A stretch of DNA of 64,000 nucleotides from Todiramphus chloris collaris (taxonomy: Eukaryota; Chordata; Aves; Coraciiformes; Alcedinidae): the NCBI GenBank assembly GCA_025345505.1, contig JANVCC010000013.1, positions 895,215 through 959,214 on the forward strand, given 5' to 3'. The notes under the pieces were generated by a model that saw nothing but the letters and a program-made list of their open reading frames with translations, had not been told where the DNA came from and ran no database searches. Position numbers and translations under genes: made by a program. Shown here piece by piece: positions 26,201 through 38,629 of this stretch (positions within the stretch are counted from its first letter, which is position 1; each line of letters starts with the position of its first letter).

Positions 26201-28099
26201 TGGATTTTTTTTGAAAGTTCTTTCCAGAAAATTTGGAAGGAGAAGGGGAAAAATGGAAGGAGAGATTCTGGATGTGGTACTATGTGTCTGTTTGCCAGCT
26301 TCTTCTCTTTTACAGTGTCTTGGGCTAGGATGCTCAGGGAAAAACTTCTCTTTTTCCCAGAATATGCATGAATTATTCATATTATAATAGCTCCTTTCCT
26401 TCAACATTTTGGTATTTTTTTAGATTGAAAATTGCTTTGCGTTCTTAATACCTCAATGTTTTGTCTTTTATTATATATTCATATCTTTGACTCAGAAATT
26501 ATTTCTCTGTAGCCACAACATTGTCAAGAGAAAGGCTTCATATTTTAACTCAGGCATTTCTGTTTGTAGCTGCTGTCTCTTTTAAAGATGAAATCTAAAT
26601 AATTTTATTATGGAGTGAATTTATTAAAGAATTGTCTTTGCCTTGAGTTGGAGATTGAAGAGAAATTAATTTGATCGTGCTGACTGGGTCTCTAGGGAGA
26701 CCCATATATTCAATAAAATATTTCTATCTCTTTCTGGTCTATAATCAAGACAGAAGTTGGATAGAAAGAGAATAATAGTGAGCTACATAGTAAAGAATAG
26801 GTGGAGAGAGAAAATGCAGATTGAAACCAGTGCTTTTGAGTAAAGACAGAGATGTCTGAAAAGCTGTACTGCCAGACCTCTCTGGCATCTTTGGGTTCCT
26901 AGGGATCTGGCAGTTGGTCCTGGCCACCAGTCTCACCAGGACTTACAGTCCACTGTTACAGCCTTATTGATCAAAGGATGCTGAACACGTCTTTACACCT
27001 GCATCATGGTTTCCTTTCTAGCCTTTGTTTTCATACTCAGTGTTTCAACTGATTACTTTGTGGCTACAATTTTCAAAGCAACAATCATGTTAGGAGGTCC
27101 AAACATTGCAGAAGTTACACAACAAGCACCGAGTGCACGTAGCACTCAGCAAGAGGCTGTGTGTGACACTAGAGCAGCTGTTGTTATTTCACCTCAGAGT
27201 CTTGCACCCATAAGTAATCTGGTTTTGAAATGATTCAGTATTTCACAGATCATAGTAATCAGTGCTCTCTGGAACACAGGCAATTTATTTCTCACAAGTT
27301 TGTTTGCTTTATTATTCATGGGAACGCAATCCCAGCAACTGCATTTCTGACAGTTTTCAAACGATTTTGTGTTGTGGTGGCTTTGTGTTTGCCTTTGTTC
27401 TTGAGAGTCAAGCAGTCCGTTACGGGTGACTGGGTGTCACCCCCTCCATTAGCTGCCAGCAACTAGATGAAAGGCTTTGCTGTACCAAGGAAAAGTAATT
27501 TAATGTTCTCATTCTTGTTGCTAAGCCCCACTGTGCACATACATAGTACTGTTCAGAGATCCTAGATGATCATGGCCTTTCCCGAAGAAAGACAGACAAG
27601 GCAGAAAACTCTGTATATAGAGTTTTTCAGTCCAGGAGCAAGTCAGTAAGATACTAACATTTGCAAAACATTATGAGAACAATTAACGTTGAGAAAAGTG
27701 AATGAATGCTGGCAAAAGTGCCTGAATAGCCAGGCTCTTAGAAGAAGGTCTGTTCTGTGTCTTCCTAGCTGGAACCTGGGAAATGTGTCACTAGCCAGAG
27801 GCGTGTCTTCTTGTTACCTGAGCCAGGAATGGCCTGATGGAAACTCACTCATTTAAAAAAGCGAGGCCACAGAACAAACACTCTGAAGCCCTGTGCCAAA
27901 AAAACCCCTCTGAAAGTTCTTTTAATTCATCAGCCCATGAGCAGGTTTACCACATGAACTGAAAAGTGCATGACATAATGGATGTGAGTGTATGAGGCAG
28001 GACCACTGTTATAAAACCAATGTCGATGAGTTTTCCTGCAGCAGTGTACTTAATGTTGCTGATTAGAGGCATTTTACCAATATTTAATTTGGTAAAATT
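20227..28099. other. DHRSX intron, no recognised gene
   Basis: Only short open frames without recognisable products are present. A non-repeat patch at 20690-20830 has several CpGs and might be a conserved element (see findings). The octamer ATTTGCAT occurs at 22252-22259, which is expected by chance in AT-rich DNA of this length. Confidence 0.5.
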
Positions 28100-28153
28100 A
28101 GGCAGTCCTAGGCAGTCCTAGGTGCACATCTAGGCAGTCCTAGGTGCACATCT
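28100..28153. repeat. Small composite tandem repeat (10- and 22-base units)
   Basis: AGGCAGTCCT occurs at 28100, 28110 and 28132. AGGTGCACATCT occurs at 28120 and 28142. The array is therefore one 10-base unit followed by two identical 22-base units (28110-28131 and 28132-28153). Perfect identity suggests a recent slippage event. Confidence 0.93.
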
Positions 28154-28901
28154 ACCTGTTCGTCTCCTCATTTGCGTACCTCTAAATGCACCTGCAATGT
28201 CAGCTGCTTCCTGCTCTCTGTCTTCTTTGCCCAACCTTCTCTCCTACCTTCTTTCAAGACGGCAGCATCCTGAAGTCATAAAATGCAAACCAAGTGCAAT
28301 CAGCTGATTGTCTGGGGTGAGGGGAGGCTATTCCAGGGTAAGTACTCCTCTGATACCATGGGTTGTATCACTTCTGCTTTTTGAATCATATGGCAAACAG
28401 TGTCAACAAATACAGCTTGAAGTATATGCATCACATCCATTCAAACTGTTTGTTCTCTCTATTTGCTGGTAGCTATTGAAAACGGTACTGGGAAAATGAA
28501 TGGACTGCAGAAGAGGAATTATGGGAGCCTAATAGTTTTGTTTCCTGTCCGATTTTCTGTGGTTTCTGATGGACATAACATACTGTCTGCCCAGGACACT
28601 GAGCTATAAATTCAGGTGAAGGTGGACCTGGCTGAGCACATGGATTAACAAAGAAAGCACCATGAAGCCATCGTGTGTAACTGATGTGGAGTTCCAAAGA
28701 GTTAAGCTGTTGAGCCTGTTGTAGGCAAATGGAAAGGGTATGATATTTCATGGTGAAGTGGCTGTAAGGACTGACTGTCATCAGCTAGCACATTTTGTGA
28801 GCATTAGCACCTAGTATTGACAAGATTATATGGCACTTAAAAATGCATTAATCAAAATGTGTTAACTGGAAAGTCTTAAAAAAACAAAATTAAGAAAAAA
28901 A

Positions 28902-29000
28902 TAGAATAGAATTGAATAGAACAGAACAGAACAGAATAGAATAGAATTACTGAGGCTGGAAAAGACCTCTGAGATCATCAAGTTCAGCCTATAAAACACA
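28902..29000 (-). mobile_element. CR1 LINE 3' end with expanded pentanucleotide tail
   Basis: On the minus strand this is the very 3' end of a CR1, matching the terminal phrase around GATCTCAGAGGTCTTTTCC, followed by a tail at about 28904-28948. On the + strand that tail is repeats of GAATA/GAACA, i.e. an ATTCT/TGTTC-like pentamer array rather than the usual ATTCTATG octamer. Sequence beyond 29000 no longer resembles CR1, so only about 50 bases of the element body remain. It is antisense to DHRSX within its last intron. Confidence 0.82.
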
Positions 29001-31007
29001 AACTCTTTTAGTGTATGCCCCATATAGATCAGAATATTCCATTTAATGCTGAGGGAAAATTATTCTGTGTTGATAACTTACTATTGATGAATATTTTAAA
29101 AAAGAAGTATTGAACATCTGTAGAAGCCCATCTATTTCTTTGGGAATAGATAGTGACAAAATAATGTCACTTTGTGTATATAGACTGCATTTTGATTAAA
29201 TAAACAGGTCACTTGCTATCTTTTCTCTCCTTTTTCCACAGCCTACCCATGTAATAAGCAATATGTAAATATGTAATTTCAATCAGACTTTTATTTACTG
29301 TTGAAGGGTTGCTGTAAACAAGTAGTTAACTGCAAAAATATATACAGTGATCAATACTGTAACAAGTAAAAGGAATTGCAGATGCAGAATTTCATTAGGA
29401 AAAAGTTAAGCAGAAATCAGTTTTACTTGGATATGACAAAGGTATTATTCACACTTACTTGGATACTAATAATATAATAATTTGTAAACAAAAATCCAAT
29501 TAAAAAAAGTTCAGCACGAATAAGTTCATACTGAAGAGTGAAGAAGTATCGTGCAATTTATAGGAATCCCTCTAAAACATCTTAGAACAAGTCCAGACAA
29601 TTTAGGAACAAGATGTTAGTGATCCTGTATGTATGTACATTATTCTGTTACTCTTTGTTTGGTTTGGTTTTTTTGAGTCTGGCAAAGTGTTGAGTACCCT
29701 CCCCTGAGGCTTGAATGATGCTTCTTATTACTGCCTGTCTTCTTGCAATTTTTGGACTGATACTTCAGAGTCCCAAAGAGAGGAACTTGTTCCTGTTTGT
29801 GTACAGCATCATGACAAACATCCCAGTGTTATAGGTCAAGGTATTCAGTCACTGGCTGGTGATTCCTCTGGCTTGCTGTCAGGTATTCTCCTTCCTAGAA
29901 AACCATTGGCATTAAAGAATGGGTCAGATGTGTTGCTTTGACAGTAGTCTCCTGCTTATGGTTGCTTTGTTTTCCAAGGGCTTTATGGTTCCTCCTTGTC
30001 TTTTGATGTGCTGTGATGTGATAAAATACAGGGAAGTTGGCAATCAGGAGTGAGGCTGCCACTGCTGGAATAATTCATCCTTCTCCCTGTCCAGATACTC
30101 ATGAATTGCTTCTGTGGTTGCAACCTGCTGCTGACTTCTTCCTTCCCAAGAGGTCCTCGGGTGCTGGTACACAGGCAGGACATGTGTACATCCATCTATA
30201 TGTTTGTGTGTGTTGCAGCTGATCTATGGGTGTGTACTAGACCCAACACTTTGGGAGAATGTCTTGTCTGTGTGTGGACAGGTGGATGTACTGTGTTTTC
30301 ATGGTAGATATGGGCATGGTCCAGAAATGGAATCACAGAGTGTGCTTTTTTGCCATCTTCTTGGAAAAGGTAGGACATCCATCCAGCTGGAAGGCCAGGA
30401 CATTTCCTTTTTATTTTCATTAAAACAGAAAACATGCCAAAACAATGAAGAGATCCTGAAGTAAGGGAACATTAAAGCTTTCAGCATTAATTAAGCACTC
30501 AGAAGATGGGATAAGACAATTAATTAATCATGCATATGCAACTCTGCTCCCTGTTGCACTGGAAAAATTGTTTTCATTTAACTTAAATTATTATACACTA
30601 ATTGCTTAATGTATTATAGTATTTTTTTCCTTATGTTTTTAGATAATTGCTTTTAGCAACAGGTGATAGAAACTAAATAGGAGATTTGCATAGAACCTTC
30701 TACTCAGCATGTTAGACATGGTGAACAGGGTGAAAAACAAGATAAGTCTTGTGAAAAGTTACAGAAGCTGACCTTAAATGGATGGTGACAATGTCACTGT
30801 GCTTATACACTGGTAACAGTGTGGCCACTTAAGCACATTTATTATTGTCTAAGACTGCTCCACTGTATTAAAGAATAGGAAGCAATTTGCTATATAAAAA
30901 TATAAAATTGTTTGGTGAAGGTCTACTAGGCCTGCATGAATAAAACCAACAACTGATTTTCAATTTATATGGAGCCTTTATTTTAAAAGTTTTGTATTAC
31001 TTTGGAT

Positions 31008-31250
31008 TGGATAGGATAGAATAGAATAGAATAGAACAGAACGGAATGGAATAGAATGCAATACAATATTTCAGTTGGAAGAAACCTACAACCTAGCCCA
31101 ACTGCCTGACCAATTCAGGGCTGACTAAAAGTTAAAGCATGTTATTAAGGTCATTGTCCAAATGTCTCCTATACACTGATAGGCTTGGGACGTTGACCAC
31201 CTCTCCAGGAAGCCTGTTCCCGTGTTCAACCAGTCTCTCAGTATAGATTC
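31008..31250 (-). mobile_element. CR1 LINE, 3' fragment with pentanucleotide tail
   Basis: The minus strand encodes a CR1 ORF2 C-terminus, with ERLVEHGNRLPGEVVNVPSL and then RRHLDNDLNNML ending at a stop at 31132-31134. The 3' UTR and a tail at about 31010-31056 follow; on the + strand the tail is GGATA, GAATA and GAACA units. Similarity fades above about 31250. Base 31251-31430 contains no clear CR1 sequence. The copy is antisense to DHRSX and belongs to a different CR1 branch from the + strand copies, judging by its C-terminus. Confidence 0.88.
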
Positions 31251-33633
31251 CCTCTGGTGGGGAACTTACCTGACATATTATCAAAAAATAAAAAACTTGA
31301 TAAATCCTGCATATCCTGGGAGACCCTTCCCGTGGAATCATCGAAGGCACGTGGTATTTCTGATGCTATAGGAAGTTCCACAACAGACCAGTCTCTGAGG
31401 CTGTATAGAGCCCTGCTCTTAAGAACATAATCTCACAAATTCCTCCCACACACAATTTTTTTAAAGCATGACTGTTGTCATTAAGATTTGGGAGTCATCA
31501 ACATTGACATTTACACTTGTTTGTGGTGGAGAGCTGTTCAACTCAGGAACATAACGTAGAGTGAACCAGTGCACGGAGTAATGGTTTCTTTGTGTCACTA
31601 AATTTTTAAGTAAAGCACAACAGTACATTAAAAAAACTTTTGGTTTGCTTTTTTGGTTTTGCATAAAATATGAATGCTCATATTCATCATTGTGCTACTT
31701 TAACAGTATTAGGATATTTTATATTGCATCATAGCTGATCATGATAGTACCTGCTATGTAAGCACATGGACTCCAGCTTCTTGTTTTCATTCTGATCCTG
31801 AAAAGAATAATACATGCACATAGGTTTATGTTGTTTACATAATCAACTGGACATGAATAGCACTGTTTCCTGTAAGATAACAAACAAGTGGAGAAGTAGT
31901 AGTAAAGTACTAAACTAAGGTAAATAAGCACTTTGTGTTTCTAGATAGTATCTCACAGTACAGTCATCTTTGTAAAAAAAATATATTCCAACCTTCTTTT
32001 AACATACTGACTGATACTTTTCTGAGAGGACAGCCCATAGATGGCTGCATTATCATCTTAATTCATTTGGTGGCATTTGGAATGTGACATACTGTCGTGT
32101 GGTAACTTGACAGTAAAAGCTGCCTATTTTCTGGCCATTGAAGGAAAGTATGGTGGTGGTACCACTGCTCTTTGCAGTCTGTTGACATCAGTAGTTTTTC
32201 CTTCAGCTTAAAGGCCTTTGATCAAGGGCTTGGATGTAGAGGAACATTTATGTTGGAACCAGAGGAGCTCTGTGCCTGACCATACCTCAGTAGGCCATAG
32301 TTTCTTCTTCAGCAGTTCACTTTTTGGTGAATGTGCCTGTGGTCAGTCAGAGAATGTATTTCCCCTGCAGGTACTGAGGGTGCTCTGCCCAAGTGGCAGC
32401 TGGAGAGGCTGTGATTTAGGTAACCCTGTCTTATTGCATGATTGTGTGATATGGCTCTAACTTATTTGTAAATGAGACAAAGTGCCAGATGCGTCAGATA
32501 AATGAATTATTTCTAATAAGCTGTGTTGTATTTATTGCACAGTGAGAAAACAGAGGAATTGTTTCTTTTCAAAATATCAAAACCTTGTCACAAAAAGCTT
32601 GAAGTGACTTTAGATTTCTTTTTTTTTTCTTTTTCGAATAAGGCACTGAGTAACCTATTCAATACTGTCTCATTCATCAAATGTGTTCTTCAGGAAAAGG
32701 CATCCTATCAGGTGCAGCAGACAAAGCCATGAGCAGCATCGGTACTGTTAATGACTCAGAATGACTGCAAGGGTTGTAAAATGATACATCATTATCTAGC
32801 AGGCATTGATCATAATTATATCACTGATAAAGACAAAATACATCAAATGTTGTGTTTTAAATATTCCCTCCAATGAAGGGGGAAAAAAAAATGCCATGGA
32901 AATGATTTCAGTGATAGCTGTGTGATCCTTCTGAATGCAAAATGGAAATGTTTTGCATATCCTCAGGATGAAGTGAGTTATCACTCTAAGTTATTCACTT
33001 ATTAATTTCCATTTAATACTCATATTAGACATTTCACGTCTTTCACCATTTTGCTTTATGACACTGCAGAACCCTGATAAGTATGCTCTGTGCAAAATGT
33101 AATTCCCTGGTTTACCAGCCTGCTTGAATTGAGCTGCAGAATCTTAATTTGCTGTCGTGGTTTCCGTGATCTTTTGCTTGTGTCATGTTATTACAACAAA
33201 CGTGCTGCACATACAGCACAGCCTTCCTTCATCTTTAGGCAGAGCACAGACCCTTTCATCTTTGCAAAATGAATAATTAGCTAGGATTTTAACATTTGTG
33301 TTTACTTCTGTGTTTATTAGCTCTAACTGTGAAAACTGAATTATCTTGTACTCCCTGTCTGACTCGCTCTTGAAACAGTGGACCAGAGTTTTCCATATAT
33401 CTTTTCTGTGGTTTTAAGCTATCTCAAAATAGTCCTGTTTTAGAAATGGACTGTTCTCTGCCAATTGACTGCATTTTTAGCATTGCCAGCTTGAGGTTTG
33501 CATAAGGACCACAAGTATGATGAAAAAATAGGGAAGCCGATTGTCATTGATAAGGTCCTATGGTGGAATGTAATTGTTCTGTTGTACCAGTCTTGCCTGA
33601 ATTTGGTGGGGTTTTTTTTGTTTGTTTCTGCAG

Positions 33634-33831
33634 ACTCCAGAGGAAGGAGCCTCTACAACCATCTATGCAGCAGTATCACCTGAGATGGAAGGAGCTGGTG
33701 GCTGCTACCTTTACAATGAGGAAAGGACAAAATCAGCTGACGTAGCATATGATGAGGAGCTTCAGAGAAGGCTCTGGACAGAAAGTTGCAAGATGGTTGG
33801 GATTTCTGATAAATCCAACAGAGTTCCCTAG
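33634..33831 (+). CDS. DHRSX: DHRSX, terminal coding exon
   Basis: This is the last coding exon of the SDR-family enzyme DHRSX. It starts directly after the TTTCTGCAG acceptor, in frame with the exon ending at 3599, giving the junction WLFFK / TPEEGASTTIYAAVSPEMEG. It continues through GGCYLYNEERTKS and DEELQRRLWTESCKM and stops at TAG 33829-33831, 65 codons before the stop. The TPEEGA, YAAVSPE and LYNE blocks match the C-terminal part of vertebrate DHRSX and related retinol-dehydrogenase-like SDRs, where this region closes over the substrate pocket. The last dozen residues (GISDKSNRVP) are the part least expected to be conserved. No frameshift or internal stop is present. A separate GT donor after this exon is not needed because of the stop and the downstream poly(A) signal. 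Confidence 0.96.
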   Translation, partial: TPEEGASTTIYAAVSPEMEGAGGCYLYNEERTKSADVAYDEELQRRLWTESCKMVGISDKSNRVP

Positions 33832-34105
33832 AAAAAGTCACTTCCAGCTGGGTAAATGAAATGCATTGACAAGCATCTTAGGTGAATTCTTGCAGCATCA
33901 GTCATCATCCTGGAAAAATCACTGTTCAGTCCCAAAGGCAAACATGAACAGCTCTGTTCTTCACTTGAACCCCTAGTCTGCTAGGGTGTGGGGGGGAATA
34001 TTCCCACAGAAAGATGTAGTGGTTGGTTTTAAATCTAACCATCAGTTTTGTAAATCATGATGTTTCAGTCTGTGATTAAAATACAATCTTTAACCTTGTG
34101 CAGAG
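33832..34105 (+). other. DHRSX: DHRSX 3' UTR (probable)
   Basis: The sequence following the DHRSX stop contains no further splice-like structure and runs into a poly(A) signal at 34075. A cleavage site about 15-25 bases after the signal would give a 3' UTR near 270 bases. A longer form using a distal signal cannot be excluded from sequence alone. Confidence 0.55.
34075..34080 (+). terminator. Candidate poly(A) signal ATTAAA
   Basis: ATTAAA, the most common variant of AATAAA, lies 244 bases after the DHRSX stop. It is followed 20-45 bases later by a T/G-rich stretch (GAGTTTTCTTTTCTTGTT), as expected for the downstream element. It is the first good candidate after the stop codon. Confidence 0.55.
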
Positions 34106-35136
34106 TTGAGTTTTCTTTTCTTGTTCAAAAAAAACAAAGACTTTCCCTGGTGAGCATGTTGTCTGTGGCATGTTTAACTTAAACCACCTTTGTACATATA
34201 ACTTACTCTATTTTAATAAGTTTTAAAAGTTGCAGCTTCTTTTCCTTAAGCTTCATTAACCTTTAAGACACTTTATAATGAATGTCAGCTTGTTCTAATG
34301 CAGACATTTGGCATTCATTGTCATTATGTTGTTTCTATCATAATGTTAGTTTTATATGTTGACTTTTATCCAAAGGTATTGACTGAAGGTCAGAAAAGAA
34401 AAACAAACCCTAACATCTTAAGACAGGGCATTTAATCAGTTTGTTTCATTTCAAGTTCAGCTCTCCTTTAAAGGTGAGCCATAAGAATGAGGAAGGGAAC
34501 AAACATAAAATTCAAAATTAGAGCTCATGGTTTGGAATAGACAGAAAACAATTAATCCCAGTCCACTTTTTTTCCACATTGCCAAGGGTTTTGGAGATTT
34601 TCAATATGTCCCCATTAAACTGTCTCTTTGCCATGTTGAAGTGTAGCCCTTGCCTACTCATCTGACTTACACAGCAGCAACAGTATATTTTCTCTCTTGT
34701 TATGTATTTCTTTCCTAAAACTTCCTAACAGACCTTTTATTTTTTAGTTTTATTTTACTGTCTCTAAGTGTGGAGCTGGTAATTCTTATGAAGCTATTTT
34801 TCATAACTCCTAAGATTTCTCTTCTAATGGGGTAGTTGTTAGGTCAGATGCCATCAGTTTTGAACATGTTTTGATGTGTACAGTTCAGGGTTCTCTATTT
34901 ATGTCTGCCAATGTGAAGCTTCAAGAATGATGTTCACACTCATGGAGTAAAGAACAAAACAGACGTGTCAATATAAAGATAGTATGAGCTTTTACAAGCT
35001 CAAAAAACTAAAAGAAAAATCTGATTCAAGATAGACACAACATTTGAACAGGGAAGGTGATAAACCATGACAATAATTTACAGAGAAACTTCCCCTGGAA
35101 TTTTCAATCAGGATTAGAAGACTCCCCAGAATACCT
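34106..35136. other. Intergenic (or distal 3' UTR), nothing recognised
   Basis: AT-rich DNA follows the probable end of DHRSX. No open frame of note, RNA gene or repeat family was recognised. Confidence 0.5.
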
Positions 35137-35466
35137 AGAAGGCTCTGGGGAGGCCTTATTGTGTCCTTCCAGTGCGTAAAGGGAGCCTATAGGAAAAAAG
35201 GGGAGGGATAGGATGTGGGGTAACTTCTAAACTGAAAGACGACTGATTGAAATTAGATACTGGGAAGAAATTATTTACTGTGAGGATGGTGAGACACTGG
35301 AATGAGTTTCCCAGGGAGGCTGTGGATGCTCTTTCCCTGGATGTGTAGAAGGCCAGGTTTGAGGGTGCTCTGAGCAACATGGTCTAGTGGGAGGTATTCC
35401 TGCCCATCACAGAAAGGCTGGAACTAAATGGTCTTTAAGGTCCCTTCCAACCCATTCTGTGATCCT
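35137..35466 (+). mobile_element. CR1 LINE, 3' fragment
   Basis: It begins with a segment like ALGRPYCVLPVRKGSL, passes the GRNYLL-like and ETLE blocks, then the codons for DALSLDV, and ends with the phrase AGGTCCCTTCCAACCCATTC and TGTGATCC. The reading frame contains stops and small indels, so it is an old copy. It lies about 1 kb after the end of DHRSX, same strand. Confidence 0.9.
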
Positions 35467-38400
35467 TCCTCAGTGACAGAAGCTTCCCCAGCATGGGCTC
35501 TGTGACTAGGGATCCTGAACCCTTGCTTTTAATGGAGTAAGCTCTACCCTACTCCCATCTCATTCATTGTATGTGTCAACTGAAAAAGCAGCATAATCCT
35601 TTAAATGTCCTTGCATTTCCCCTTTTAAGATATTCACTGCAAAAGAGACTAATAGGCAGAGGTAAATCTTGTATTTACTTTGAGGCACTAGAAATGACAC
35701 TGCATGACAGAACTGAGTGCAAACACAGTATTGTGCTCTCATTGGCAGCAGACTAGAAACAATATGAACGCGTTCCTATGCACTGAACCCTGAGCTAATA
35801 TCCCTTTAGGGCATTTTATCTCAAACCTGGTGCTTTGCTGACCATACCTCCAGCCTTTGGTTCAGAGAGAGATCACATCTTAACTGAGAGGACGCATACT
35901 AATATGTCCAGAGACTACAAAGGAGGTGCAAAGACAAAAAAAAAAAAAAAAAAATAGTAGGAAAAGAGCAGGTGAGAACAAAAATAATAAAAAATCTGAA
36001 GGAGAGCATATTTCCCCTCTGATTTAAGTCATGCATGATTTATGCCTAGCTTCTTAGAGCTAGTGTATACAAGAGTTAGCAGCAGGATATTTATCACTCA
36101 GTCACTATAGCACTTTCTTTGTATGACTGGCTGACTTTTTTTTTATTTTTTGGTAAGTGAATGTTGTGCTTGTGAAATGTGCCAGACTGACACTCTGGGA
36201 ACTAAATTCCTCTGTTTATTCACGGATCATGCACAGGATGCAGTAAGTCTGCTAGGAAGCCAACATTTTGATGTTGCCATAGCATTCCCACAGAATATCA
36301 TTGCTGCTAGAAGTATGTCCAGGATTACTCAAACTAGATGGGACCAAATCGCCTTTAGTTTTAACTCTCTTGAAGCTCCACAATATTCGCATAACCAGTT
36401 TCAAGTGGCATAGGAATTGTTAAAATAGCAAACAGCAGGGAGAGCTAGTCACACATTCAGTGTAATCCAAACCACTTTGTTAATGGTATCGGTCCAATAA
36501 AATCTCCTTTAAACAACACCAGAAACATAGTTTGTGAGAACCAGGCACACAGATTGTGCCGGCATGAGGGAAAATATGTCCTAAAGCCAGGGATTTCTAG
36601 AACAGTCCAATGCCATGAAGATTTAGTAGAGCTAGCTGCAAAAGACTTCTCTCAAAAACTAATAGCAGAAGACTGTCAGCCCAACAATGTCACATAAGAA
36701 CATGAGCTTTTCTTGAGCAAAATCCAGTGTCATCATAAAATGCTGTGTGTCACTGGGAACACTCACTTCTGATACTGTTGTAATAATCGAAAATAATCCT
36801 TAGGATGTTTATTTAGGAAAAAAAAAAATGAAGCATGTAGAAAGAAGACTATATTTCTGCACATAGAAATGGTAAGCGGTTTACTTTTCATGTTTCAAGG
36901 AGATAGAATTTCTGGAGATCTGAGAAACCCTGCATGTGTTTCACTTCACTGAAGACATGGCTGAGAGATGGCTTGAGTCCTTGCAGTAGGCGCATGCATA
37001 TAGAAAAAACACCGGAGAGCTTTTTAACCTTGCAAAGAAAGGCAAAACAAGCTCCAATAATTGTAAACCGAAGTTAGACAAATTATCCTTCCAACATGAA
37101 AACAGATCCTCTGTCTGTGACAACCATTACGTATTGAAACAGGTCAATTTGGTATCTGAAGATAATCAAAAGATGCCTCTGAAAAGATAACCAGCAAGGA
37201 GTCCAGGTAGGCTCCTAAGTAGGTCAGTCACAGAGAAGTTATACTTAGATTCTCCCTCATGTCCATAGTGACATCAGTTATTATAATTAGTATGAAATCG
37301 ACATATTGCTCACAACTTTTAAAATGGATATTTCCATGCCAGTACTCCACCCAGGCATATGTTTAATTAAAAAATCTAGGTGCCTTTACTTGATCTTAAG
37401 AAGGTGCACACTATCTATGGTCCAGTTCAAGTCTGAGATAAACAGAAGCATCTGATAAGAGCCATCACGGTCTCATCCTATTGCCCTTGGTGAGGGAGTG
37501 AAACCATTTCAAACCAATATTTTATTCTTTTTTAAAAAGCCTGTGGGAAGAAAAAAAAAATCTTAAAAAAGACCAAAAAGATTAATACTGTGTTTAAACA
37601 TAGTTCAAATAAATAAAACACTGCAATAAATGCTGTTACCTAAGAATTTGTTAAGACAATGTTGTTTAAACAATGAACTTGCATAGGAAATAAATAACAT
37701 ATTAACAAAGAGCCCTAAGTTTCTTAGGAAAAATGTTACCTTTTTCATCAATTAACTAGTTTATTTGTAAACTGTGATGAAAATAATGATGTACAGAAAG
37801 AGTAAGTGCTGTAATTCTTGTGTGAATACACTCTTATTTGCACATAATAGATACATCCTTGCTTCAGTATAAAATTGATTTTAAGTCCTAAATATGGAAC
37901 CTCTAACTATACTTTCACAATGATATTTTATAAATATTTATAGTTCAATATTTGCATAGCTACCAATTACTTTATTACACAGTGGGAAGTGACATACCTT
38001 AGAAGCAAAGGATTTAATTATTTAACATCAGACTTTTTACTGCCTCTTCCAAATGCACACTACTGTTAGCCCTCAATGTAACAACCACAGCAGATATTTA
38101 AGTCCTCATCCTAAATATCTACATGCAAGCTTTTGCTCTTGCACAGTTCCGGTGTTACTGTTCTTGCTTGTTATGTGACACGGTTTATGCTCCAGCTGCC
38201 TCCATGGAAAGACAAAACCATATTCCAGTGAAGTTAACATAAAATCTGTCACAGATAAGATAATACATGTGACTTTAAGAGAGCAAAGGCTGAGGACACT
38301 GACCAGTCTGCAATAGCTGAAGAAGTGAGTGCAAAATGTAAAGTGTATTGTACATCATTAGGCCAGGAAGACAGATAAGTCATTATTATAAACAATTTTT

Positions 38401-38629
38401 TAAGGTAATTTTATTCCTTTCTATAGCAAAACTACTATGTTTCAGCAATCCACTGTAGTAACATCGACAATATTGTGAGCATTGTCAGGAAGAAAACAGG
38501 CTGATGGCCAGGAGTGCTCTTTCTAGATACACATATTATTAGCTTCCATACGGTACCATCAACCCTTGACAACACCTACCCCTTTGGAAATTGACTCGAG
38601 CCAAGAATTCCTTTCACACAGGTAATCAA
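35467..38629. other. Intergenic, nothing recognised except a poly(A) run
   Basis: Short open frames only. The frame near 36150-36413 (87 codons) has no recognisable domain and opens without a usual ATG. A run of 19 A lies at 35936-35954. Confidence 0.5.
35936..35954. repeat. Poly(A) run, 19 bases
   Basis: It is an uninterrupted A run. The preceding bases do not resemble a known gene or retroelement, so a retrocopy tail cannot be supported. Confidence 0.9.

Larger units (their letters stand above)
3600..33633 (+). other. DHRSX: DHRSX last intron (30,034 bp)
   Basis: The intron is phase 0, starting GTATGC at 3600 and ending at 33633 with a T-rich tract and TTTCTGCAG. It holds four CR1 fragments (8.25, 10.87, 28.9 and 31.0 kb), an AT-rich palindrome at 10.5 kb, a small tandem repeat at 28.1 kb and several homopolymer runs. 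Outside these, long stretches (3.6-8.2, 11.4-28.1 and 31.25-33.6 kb) show only short open frames without recognisable similarity. I see no nested gene, such as the ZBED1 gene that lies within human DHRSX. Confidence 0.88.

Noticed and set aside
28473..28781. 102-codon minus-strand open frame
   Set aside because: No recognisable domain and no splice or promoter context in the DHRSX intron.
3600..33633. Search for a nested gene such as ZBED1 in the DHRSX intron
   Set aside because: ZBED1 is an uninterrupted, long coding exon in mammals; no such open frame exists on either strand of this intron.
35936..35954. Poly(A) run as the tail of a processed pseudogene
   Set aside because: No gene-like sequence, poly(A) signal or target-site duplication was seen next to it; the same holds for the run at 58173.
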